Source of the DNA: an uncultured Spirochaetaceae bacterium
Lineage (GTDB): Bacteria > Spirochaetota > Spirochaetia > Treponematales > Treponemataceae
Reading direction: 5' to 3'
Assembly: GCA_902802305.1 (NCBI GenBank)
Contig: CADCLG010000016.1
Span: 16,339 to 80,338 of the forward strand
DNA length: 64,000 nt
The notes under the pieces were generated by a model, which was not told the DNA's origin, made no database searches, and worked only from the letters and a program-made list of their open reading frames with translations. Position numbers and translations under genes: made by a program. Shown piece by piece: positions 7,879 through 14,723 of this stretch. Numbering within the stretch: position 1 is the stretch's first letter; every line of letters starts with the position of its first letter.

Positions 7879-8205
7879 TTATTTTTTCTGGGATTCCAGC
7901 ACCCGTCTAAAGGCACTGTTTGGTTTGCTCAATTCGCGGGAACCGCGGGTAATTTTGCATAAAGACATTCCAAACTTTTTGGCAATTTCACGCTGAGTTG
8001 TTCCTTTTTCAATTTCTTTTACTAAAAGCCAGCGGTTCGAAATATCTTTACGTTCAGTAGGTGTAAAAATACATTCTAAGAAATCATATACCAGCTGCTC
8101 GTCTGAAGTAGCCAGTATATGACTTATTTCTTTTAGAGTTTCTTTTGTGATTTCCTCTAATTCAACATTTTTTTCTGTAATGTCATCTACTTTGTTATTA
8201 TCCAT
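7879..8205 (-). CDS. trpR: TrpR-family transcriptional repressor
   Basis: A 108-residue protein, the same length as Escherichia coli TrpR. Residues 46-95 match the TrpR core: FTPTERKDISNRW, then the helix-turn-helix TTQREIAKKFGMSLCKITRGS. The two arginines that contact the corepressor in TrpR (NR and TRGS) are kept; the residue matching TrpR Thr81 appears to be Lys, so corepressor affinity may differ or the ligand may not be tryptophan. No trp biosynthesis gene is in the window. A strong promoter lies directly before the ATG with no Shine-Dalgarno site, suggesting a leaderless transcript. The gene sits 40 bp after mrp and 21 bp before the GH95 gene. YerC-type relatives are an alternative identity. 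Confidence 0.82.
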   Translation of the reverse strand: MDNNKVDDITEKNVELEEITKETLKEISHILATSDEQLVYDFLECIFTPTERKDISNRWLLVKEIEKGTTQREIAKKFGMSLCKITRGSRELSKPNSAFRRVLESQKK

Positions 8206-8212
8206 AGAAACA

Positions 8213-8241
8213 ATTATAACGTATCGTTTAAATTATTTCAA
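8213..8241 (-). promoter_or_regulatory. Strong promoter of trpR with possible operator
   Basis: On the minus strand TTGAAA (8236-8241) and TATAAT (8213-8218) are separated by exactly 17 bases. The ATG of trpR lies 7 bases past the -10 box, so transcription should start at or next to the ATG. The spacer/-10 segment contains an imperfect palindrome, TAAACG-ATA-CGTTATA, a candidate site for autoregulation by the repressor. Confidence 0.7.
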
Positions 8242-8245
8242 AAGA

Positions 8246-9073
8246 TTATTTTAAAAGATTTTCAATAATCTTTGCTGCTTCTTCCAGTTCAGGAATATCA
8301 AGACTTTCAATTTCACCATCATCAACAGCAAGACTTGTCTTTTCTTCCATTGGAATCCTTGCAAGAACAGGAAGTCCAAAGGTTTCTGCTATCTGATTTA
8401 TGTTTGATTTTCCAAAAACTGTTATTTCTTTTCCGCAATCAGGGCATTTTACATAACTCATATTCTCAACTAAACCTAAAATTGGAATATTCATCATGTT
8501 TGCCATATTTACAGCTTTTTCCACAATAACGCGTACCAGCTGCTGAGGAGAAGAAACAATAATAATTCCATCGACAGGAAGAGACTGGAATACTGTAAGT
8601 GGTACATCTCCAGTTCCAGGAGGCATATCTACAAACATAAAATCTACATCATTCCATATAACATCTGTCCAGAACTGTTTTACAGCGCCTGCAATTACCG
8701 GTCCACGCCAGATTACAGGGTCATTTTCATTCTGAAGCAAAAAGTTCATTGACATAAGCTGAATGCCGGAATCAGTAATAACAGGGTTGAGGGCATCTTC
8801 ATTTTCCAGAGCAGTTGCACGTTTATCACCTACTCCAAAGCTTTCTGGAATTGAAGGACCTGTAATATCAGCATCCAAAATTGCAGTTCTAAAACCGTCT
8901 TTACATACTTTACTGGCAAGCAGACTTGTTACCAGAGACTTACCTACTCCACCCTTGCCGCTAAGAATACCAATAACCTTCTTAACGCTGCTTTTTTTAT
9001 TTAACGTTGCTTTCAAATCTCTCTGTGCGCAATCCTGATTGCAAGAACCGCATGAACCAGAACATCCTGCCAT
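8246..9073 (-). CDS. mrp: Mrp/NBP35-type iron-sulfur cluster carrier ATPase
   Basis: A 275-residue P-loop ATPase of the Mrp/Nbp35/ApbC group, which carries Fe-S clusters to target proteins. The deviant Walker A GKGGVGKS is at 39-46. The switch region DADITGPSIP is at 68-77, and DMPPGTGD at 149-156. The CPDC pair (C210, C213) binds the bridging cluster at the dimer interface. An extra N-terminal cysteine group (C4, C8, C11, C15) resembles the ferredoxin-like motif of eukaryotic and archaeal Nbp35 rather than typical bacterial Mrp, which has a DUF59 domain instead. A ribosome site AGGAGC and a promoter at 9118-9146 precede it. It heads a likely mrp-trpR-GH95 transcript. Confidence 0.94.
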   Translation of the reverse strand: MAGCSGSCGSCNQDCAQRDLKATLNKKSSVKKVIGILSGKGGVGKSLVTSLLASKVCKDGFRTAILDADITGPSIPESFGVGDKRATALENEDALNPVITDSGIQLMSMNFLLQNENDPVIWRGPVIAGAVKQFWTDVIWNDVDFMFVDMPPGTGDVPLTVFQSLPVDGIIIVSSPQQLVRVIVEKAVNMANMMNIPILGLVENMSYVKCPDCGKEITVFGKSNINQIAETFGLPVLARIPMEEKTSLAVDDGEIESLDIPELEEAAKIIENLLK

Positions 9074-9117
9074 AATCTGCTCCTATAAATCATTATGATA
9101 ATTAAAATACTATTTAA

Positions 9118-9146
9118 AATATAATTATGAAACTTTAAAAATACAA
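9118..9146 (-). promoter_or_regulatory. Promoter of the mrp transcript
   Basis: On the minus strand TTGTAT (9141-9146) and TATATT (9118-9123) with a 17-base spacer, about 45 bp upstream of the mrp ATG. Confidence 0.5.
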
Positions 9147-9212
9147 CAAAAAATTAATACATTATTCGATATGAAACATAAATTATCTCTGTATTTTTAT
9201 GCATTTTTTTTG

Positions 9213-9218
9213 TATAAT
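9213..9218 (+). promoter_or_regulatory. -10 element of the sodium/solute symporter gene
   Basis: A perfect TATAAT on the plus strand, 31 bases before the chosen ATG at 9249; the -35 region is poor (TGTATT). Its position inside the longer open frame that starts at 9171 argues against that upstream start. Confidence 0.4.
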
Positions 9219-9248
9219 TATAACATTCTAAAAAATAAGGTGGTTTTT

Positions 9249-10802
9249 ATGACATCCCAAGCAATAGCCAAGATTATTGCCTTTGTAATTTATCTTGGCT
9301 TGATGATTTACGTCGGATTGAGAAATGCTAACAAGAACAACAGTTCCGCAGATTTCTTTTTAGGCGGAAGAAAAGTTGGTCCATGGGTAACAGCCCTTTC
9401 AGCAGAAGCATCAGATTCTTCTGCATGGCTTTTGATGGGTCTTCCAGGATTGTGTTATCTTGGTGGAGTAAAAGAAACTTTCTGGACAGCGTTAGGTCTT
9501 ATTTTAGGTACCTACCTGAACTGGCTTTTTGTCGCAAAACCTTTACGCAAATGTTCCATCGCTTTTGGTGATTCAATCACAATCCCAGAGTTCCTTACAA
9601 ACAGATTTAAGGACAAGTCACACCTGCTTTCAATTGTATCTGTAGTATTCATTGTTTTATTCTTTACTATTTATACAGCTTCTGGCTTTGTTGCCTGTGC
9701 AAAATTATTCAATTCTGTATTCGGACTTCCATACCATGCAGGTCTTGCAATTGGTATTATTGTAATTTTGTGCTACACAATTACCGGTGGATATCTCGCT
9801 GTATGTACAACAGACTTTATCCAGGGAACATTGATTTTCGTTGCATTTGTAGTTTCTTCTGTTGTAGTAGTTTTTGCTTTGGGTGGACCAGCAAATGCAA
9901 TTGCTCAGGTTAAAGATTTCAACGCAGCCGCAATTGCAGGAAACTTTGGTGAAACACTTAAAAACACATTTACAAATAACCAGACTTATAAAGGATTAAG
10001 CATTGCTTCTGCTTTGGCCTGGGGCTTAGGTTATTTTGGAATGCCTCATATCATAGTACGCTTTATGGGTATCCGTTCAAATAAAGAAGTAAAAAAAGCC
10101 CGTAGAATTGGAACTGTATGGATGGTTATTTCTTACATCGGAACCTTTATCATCGGTACTTTAGGAACAGCTTATCTTTTCAATCACGGAACAATTCTTG
10201 GAACAGAAGCTGGTGCAGTAATTTCTGGAATTACAAACTTTGGTGATGCAGAAACTGTTTTCTCTGCAACTATGCAGAATATGTATCCTGCTTTCTTTGC
10301 CGGAATCTTCCTTTGTGCTATTCTTGCTGCTTCTATGTCTACTGCTGACTCTCAGCTTTTGGCTGCTTCTTCTGCAGTAAGTCAGGACCTTTTCAAAGGA
10401 CTTATCAAAAAAGATGCTTCAGAAAAAGAAGTTCTTACAGTCAGCCGAATTACAGTTTTCTTAATTTCTCTGATTGCACTTTTCCTTTCATTGAATCCTA
10501 ATTCTTCAATTTTCGGACTTGTTTCTTTTGCCTGGTCTGGATTTGGTGCAACATTTGGTCCTTTAGTTTTACTTGCTCTTTATTGGAAAGGAACTACAGC
10601 CGCAGGTGCAATTGCCGGTTTGATTACTGGTGGTGTTACAGATGTTGTATGGCACTACCTTAAAGGCGGTATCTTCGATGTTTACGAAATATTACCAGCC
10701 TTCATTGTATGTCTTATCGTAACAGTTGTTGTTTCACTCTGTACTAAAAAAGATCCTGAAGTTTTGTCTGAGTTTGAAAAATATAAACAGATTGAAGACT
10801 AA
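9249..10802 (+). CDS. putP: Sodium/proline-type symporter (SSS family)
   Basis: A 517-residue inner-membrane transporter of the sodium:solute symporter family, closest in appearance to PutP proline symporters. It has about 13 membrane segments. Typical motifs are ADFFLGGRKVGPWVTALSAEASDSSAWLLMGLPG near the N-terminus and ITGGYLAVCTTDFIQG in the middle; the downstream ILAASMSTADSQLLAASSAVSQDL carries the TADSQLL sodium-site segment. The frame is open from 9171, but I place the start at 9249, where AAGGTGG lies at the right distance and a -10 box lies just upstream. Substrate proline is a family-level inference. The gene ends exactly where the converging AAA ATPase gene ends (stop codons adjacent, no gap). 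Confidence 0.9.
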   Translation: MTSQAIAKIIAFVIYLGLMIYVGLRNANKNNSSADFFLGGRKVGPWVTALSAEASDSSAWLLMGLPGLCYLGGVKETFWTALGLILGTYLNWLFVAKPLRKCSIAFGDSITIPEFLTNRFKDKSHLLSIVSVVFIVLFFTIYTASGFVACAKLFNSVFGLPYHAGLAIGIIVILCYTITGGYLAVCTTDFIQGTLIFVAFVVSSVVVVFALGGPANAIAQVKDFNAAAIAGNFGETLKNTFTNNQTYKGLSIASALAWGLGYFGMPHIIVRFMGIRSNKEVKKARRIGTVWMVISYIGTFIIGTLGTAYLFNHGTILGTEAGAVISGITNFGDAETVFSATMQNMYPAFFAGIFLCAILAASMSTADSQLLAASSAVSQDLFKGLIKKDASEKEVLTVSRITVFLISLIALFLSLNPNSSIFGLVSFAWSGFGATFGPLVLLALYWKGTTAAGAIAGLITGGVTDVVWHYLKGGIFDVYEILPAFIVCLIVTVVVSLCTKKDPEVLSEFEKYKQIED

Positions 10803-11954
10803 TTAAAGTTCTTTTACAGCCTGCCGTACATCATCCAGCGTAAAAGAATCACGCTGGTCTTGTGCGGCAAGAAGGGCTGCCTTATTCAAAACAGATTCAA
10901 TTTTTGCACAGGAGAATCCATTAAAAGTTTTTGAAAGTACCTGAACTGAACACTCCTGAGCTGGAGATTTTCCCCTGCAATACATTTCTATAAGCTTTTC
11001 GCGGGCAGCAGAATCAGGATATGGAACAGCAAAACGTGCATCAAAGCGCCCCGGACGAATCAAAGCTGGATCCAGAGCTTGAATGCTGTTGGTTGCTGCA
11101 ATTACCAGAACCCCGTTTGTAGCTTCAAAACCATCTAATTCATTCAATAAAGCAGTTACAATTCGCGTATTTTCTGTTTCAATTGCCGAACCAGAATAAT
11201 TTCGGCGGGTTCCAATTCCATCAAACTCATCAATAAAAACAATACAAGGAGCACGTCTTCTTGCCTTTCTAAAAAGCAGCTTTACTTTTAGCGGACCAAT
11301 GGCCATAAACATGCTTTCAAAATCGGTCGCTTTTGCAGGAATAAAATTAATTTTTGCTTCACCAGCCAGAGCCTTTGCAAAAAGAGTTTTTCCGTTTCCA
11401 GGCTCTCCTTCAAGCAAAATCCCTTTTGGCATTCGTATTCCGCGTTTTGCATATTCAGCAGGATTTTCCATAATTTTCATAACCTGCTTCATATCCCGTT
11501 TTAAGTTATCCATACCGACAACATCATCAAACTTAACGCCGGTTTTATGAACAACCTTAAAAGAGTTAGGGCTTATAAACTTACGGAAGGCAAAAATAAA
11601 AATGCCAAAAAAGAAAATATAAAAAATTGCATCAAAGATTATTGAAAAGATTTCACCTGTATCTTTTTCTACAGAAAGTTCCACATCATTTCTTAGAAGA
11701 AATTCTTCTAAAAGTGGAGAATGAGGATTTTTTGTCCATTCTTTAATCTCAGAGCCCTTTTGTACAAATACAAGACGCTCTTCTTTTATCTGGACGCTCT
11801 CAAGCTTCCCCTGCTCTGCCAGGGAATAAAAATCCTTGTAAGCGATATAATTCTTACTGTTGTCAGACTGAAAGAAAAAATAATATCCAGCGAAAGCAAC
11901 AGCAGCCAAAAGTAAAACAAGTAACCAAATATTTAACTGCTTCTTTTTAATCAT
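10803..11954 (-). CDS. FtsH-like membrane AAA ATPase lacking the protease domain
   Basis: A 383-residue protein built like the first part of FtsH. Membrane segments are at 8-28 and 104-124 with a periplasmic loop of about 75 residues. An AAA module follows: Walker A GEPGNGKT at 183-190, Walker B IVFIDEFD at 238-245, sensor ATN at 287-289, and the RPGRFD arginine-finger region at 300-305. The pore loop reads FMAIG instead of FVG. It stops after the AAA lid at residue 383, so the M41 peptidase with HEXXH, about 200 residues more in true FtsH, is missing. No frameshifted remnant follows, because the converging symporter gene abuts the stop. It is probably an unfoldase or regulator. Its ATG overlaps the stop of the EAL gene (ATGA), so the two are translationally coupled. 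Confidence 0.88.
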   Translation of the reverse strand: MIKKKQLNIWLLVLLLAAVAFAGYYFFFQSDNSKNYIAYKDFYSLAEQGKLESVQIKEERLVFVQKGSEIKEWTKNPHSPLLEEFLLRNDVELSVEKDTGEIFSIIFDAIFYIFFFGIFIFAFRKFISPNSFKVVHKTGVKFDDVVGMDNLKRDMKQVMKIMENPAEYAKRGIRMPKGILLEGEPGNGKTLFAKALAGEAKINFIPAKATDFESMFMAIGPLKVKLLFRKARRRAPCIVFIDEFDGIGTRRNYSGSAIETENTRIVTALLNELDGFEATNGVLVIAATNSIQALDPALIRPGRFDARFAVPYPDSAAREKLIEMYCRGKSPAQECSVQVLSKTFNGFSCAKIESVLNKAALLAAQDQRDSFTLDDVRQAVKEL

Positions 11955-14077
11955 AAATCTTCAAGCTCTTCTACATCCGAAACATTTTCTGCTTCATCAA
12001 CAGCTTCAATTTCATCTATCTCTTCAATTTCTTCTATTGTTTCTTCATCTTCTAAGTCTTCAAAACGTTCATCAATATCAGGAGAATCAAGTTCTTTAAG
12101 GTACTCATTCTTATTTTCCTGATCCTTTTTATAGCGTTCCAAATCTTTTTTCATAAGTGCAAAGAATTCCTCTTTAGGAAGACCTTTTGCATAATAAAAT
12201 CCCTGCAGGTAATCACAGCCAAGAGATTTAAGCCAACGGGCCTGTTCCTCTGTTTCTACACCTTCTGCAAGAGCCTTCATGCCAAGACGCTTTATCATCG
12301 TAATTGTAGAAGCAAGGGCTGTATTAGATTTTGCATCATTAAAGGCAGACCAGACAATATTCTTATCAATCTTAACCATTTTGAATGGTAAAGTAATTAA
12401 ATAAGTCATATTTGAATATCCGGAACCATAATCATCAAGAGAAAGCTCAAAGCCAGCTTCGGAAAGAGCCGTCATATTTTTAAGAAGGATTTCCGGAGTA
12501 TAGGCTGCGGCAGTTTCTGTTATTTCAAGATTGATTACAGAAGCAGGAATATTGTGAATTGTCCTGATTGTAAGAATATTTTCTGCAAGAATTTCCTGCA
12601 TACATTGTGCAACCGAAAGATTTATATCAATTTTTCTGATTCCATATTCTTCCAGATTTATCCGCGAAAGTGTAGTACAGACAGAATCAAAAACAAACTG
12701 TCCAATTCTCAAAATATCGCCAGTTTTTTCTGCAATAGGAATGAATTCTTCTGGTGAAACAAAGTCCCCGTTTTCATCCTTCATGCGAATAAGAGCTTCA
12801 GCGCCAATCAAGCGGTCTTCTTTTGTTGAATAAATCGGCTGATAATAAACATCAAAGCGTTTTTCAGCAAGAGCCCGTCTTAAAAGATGAGAAATATAGG
12901 TTGTTCGGCGTTTATATTCGGTATCAATATCTCGGGCATAAATTGTTGCCTGCTTGTAACGAGTATCTTCAGAAACCAAATCAATCAAATCAAGAATATC
13001 TTCAGGCATTTTTACATCTTTTGGAGATTCAATAATGCAGATTCTTGAATAGAGCTTCAATTCAAGGGTGTCATAAACCCAGTTTTCATGAAAGCGTACC
13101 CTCAGTTCAAATTTTATTCTGTCAATCTCACGTTCATCATAGTTTCTGAAAATAAGGCAGAATTTTCCCTGTGACAAATAATAATGATAAGCATGAGGAA
13201 AGGTCTTTTTAAGGAAAACAGCAACTTCACTTAAAAAAGAGTTCATCTGAGTAATGCCGAATGCATTGGAAATAAAGGTGATATCATCCAGAATGACGCT
13301 GACACATAAAAATGGACTTCCTGTAAAAAAGTCTCGGGAGGTCATTTTTATAAGGGCATGTTCATTAAAGAGATTGGTAGCACGTTCCACATATTCTTCC
13401 GGATTCTGAACAATGGAAGAAAACATTATGGTTGCAAGAGAGATTCCAAAGCACTGAACCAGATATCTAGGATGGAAGAGCTGAATCAAAACTGAAACCA
13501 GCATCAAAACGATGTATGAAAAGAGAGAGAGCAGTTTGAGTCTTGAAAGAGTTTTTCTCTTCTTTATAATCATAGAAACAGAAATTACAGTATAATAAGC
13601 AACAACAAAATAAAGAATATAGAAGAAAAATCCACCGCGCTGATACAATCCAGAGGAATCAATATAAAAAGCAAGTGGCTTGCCAAATACAAGGTAAGAA
13701 AGTGGAGAAAGAATAATAGGTAACATTGCAAAGGCATAAGGAAGAATTATAAGAAGAACAAAGGAACGCCTTCTTTTGTTTGATAATTTTTCCAGAAAAT
13801 TAAAGAGGGATGCACAATAAACCGTATAAATAACTGAAAGAATATTAGATGAAAAGAAATAAATCATGTGGAAGCCCCATAAAAACCAGGAAGGAAAAGA
13901 ATTTCCTCTCAAAAGGGTCGTTCCAAGATCACAAATAGTACAGAAAAAAGCAGAATAGATAAACATTATATAAGCATGATTCTGCAATAAGGGAAGATTT
14001 CGTCGCTGATAATAAAATATAATTACAATCAAATAAATAAAGATTGCTGCAATATCAAACTCAATAACGTAATTCAA
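11951..14077 (-). CDS. Membrane EAL-domain c-di-GMP phosphodiesterase
   Basis: A 708-residue signalling protein. Residues 1-225 hold about seven membrane helices. Residues 235-385 look like a degenerate GGDEF domain without the GGDEF motif. Residues 393-645 are an EAL domain with catalytic features intact: EAL at 427-429, NLS at 486-488, EITET at 518-522, DDYGSGYS at 548-555, KIDK at 569-572, EGVET at 605-609 and QGFYYAKGLP at 625-634. It should hydrolyse cyclic di-GMP. The C-terminal 50 residues are almost purely Glu/Asp/Ile, an unusual acidic tail. The start is TTG with AAAGGA seven bases upstream; the nearest ATG frame is closed at once by a stop. It overlaps the protease-less FtsH-like gene by 4 bp. 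Confidence 0.92.
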   Translation of the reverse strand: MNYVIEFDIAAIFIYLIVIIFYYQRRNLPLLQNHAYIMFIYSAFFCTICDLGTTLLRGNSFPSWFLWGFHMIYFFSSNILSVIYTVYCASLFNFLEKLSNKRRRSFVLLIILPYAFAMLPIILSPLSYLVFGKPLAFYIDSSGLYQRGGFFFYILYFVVAYYTVISVSMIIKKRKTLSRLKLLSLFSYIVLMLVSVLIQLFHPRYLVQCFGISLATIMFSSIVQNPEEYVERATNLFNEHALIKMTSRDFFTGSPFLCVSVILDDITFISNAFGITQMNSFLSEVAVFLKKTFPHAYHYYLSQGKFCLIFRNYDEREIDRIKFELRVRFHENWVYDTLELKLYSRICIIESPKDVKMPEDILDLIDLVSEDTRYKQATIYARDIDTEYKRRTTYISHLLRRALAEKRFDVYYQPIYSTKEDRLIGAEALIRMKDENGDFVSPEEFIPIAEKTGDILRIGQFVFDSVCTTLSRINLEEYGIRKIDINLSVAQCMQEILAENILTIRTIHNIPASVINLEITETAAAYTPEILLKNMTALSEAGFELSLDDYGSGYSNMTYLITLPFKMVKIDKNIVWSAFNDAKSNTALASTITMIKRLGMKALAEGVETEEQARWLKSLGCDYLQGFYYAKGLPKEEFFALMKKDLERYKKDQENKNEYLKELDSPDIDERFEDLEDEETIEEIEEIDEIEAVDEAENVSDVEELEDL

Positions 14078-14096
14078 TCGTACATCCTTTACAATA

Positions 14097-14125
14097 ACTT
14101 TAACCTACACATAAGCAAAAGTCAA
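14097..14125 (-). promoter_or_regulatory. Promoter of the EAL/AAA gene pair
   Basis: On the minus strand TTGACT (14120-14125) and TAAAGT (14097-14102) with a 17-base spacer, about 20 bp before the TTG start. It lies back to back with the promoter of the divergent gene. Confidence 0.55.
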
Positions 14126-14138
14126 ATTGTAATTACTG

Positions 14139-14167
14139 TTGATTTTTGAGATTTAGTGGAATAAAAT
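14139..14167 (+). promoter_or_regulatory. Promoter of the TIGR03546/TIGR03545 pair
   Basis: TTGATT (14139-14144) and TAAAAT (14162-14167) with a 17-base spacer, about 50 bp before the ATG at 14220. Confidence 0.5.
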
Positions 14168-14219
14168 AAAATAATGTCATAAATTTTTCTTTATTCGGCA
14201 GAAAAAAAATGGAGATTAT

Positions 14220-14723
14220 ATGTTCAAAAAACTGATTTTATTTCTAAAAGCCCTAAACAGCAACAGACATCCCGGCGAAATTGCTCATGCAGTTTGTCTT
14301 GGAATGATACTCGGCTTCCTGCCTAAAAATAATGCATTATGGTACATTTTGACTGTATTTTTTATCTTTATGAGAATTAACAGGGGTTCTTTTATTCTTT
14401 TTACCTTCCTTTTTTCCCTGCTCGCCCCACTTTTAGACCCAATTTTTGACAACGTAGGTTACTGGATTTTAACTCTAGACAAATTAGAACCTGTATTCTC
14501 TAAACTGCTTGACGTTCCCTTTGTTGGCTTCACAAAGTTCAATAATTCCATAGTTTGTGGTTCTCTGGTTTTGTCGCTACTGGCCTACACTCCTCTTTAT
14601 TGGCTTACAAGACTTATCTTAAAATACTGGCGCGCAAGTCTTGCTCCGGTTATCAGAAAATCAAAGCTTGTAACTTTCCTTTCTAAGATTCCACTCATTC
14701 AGAAAATTGGAGAAATGGTATGA
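14220..14723 (+). CDS. TIGR03546 family membrane protein
   Basis: A 167-residue inner-membrane protein with about three or four hydrophobic segments (about 25-45, 45-75, 105-130). It matches my memory of family TIGR03546, known only as the first gene of a conserved two-gene pair in some bacteria with outer membranes. The N-terminal part (HPGEIAHAVCLGMILGFLPKNN) resembles DUF2062 proteins. A TGGAGAT ribosome site precedes the ATG. It overlaps the next gene by 4 bp (ATGA), a sign that both products are needed together. The function is unknown. Confidence 0.8.
   Translation: MFKKLILFLKALNSNRHPGEIAHAVCLGMILGFLPKNNALWYILTVFFIFMRINRGSFILFTFLFSLLAPLLDPIFDNVGYWILTLDKLEPVFSKLLDVPFVGFTKFNNSIVCGSLVLSLLAYTPLYWLTRLILKYWRASLAPVIRKSKLVTFLSKIPLIQKIGEMV

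Noticed and set aside
9171..9248. 26-codon N-terminal extension of the symporter
   Set aside because: A TATAAT box lies inside it, there is no ribosome site before 9171, and AAGGTGG precedes the ATG at 9249.
10803..11954. FtsH pseudogene split by a frameshift
   Set aside because: The neighbouring DNA on the 3' side is the intact converging symporter gene, so no peptidase remnant exists; the short form looks genuine.
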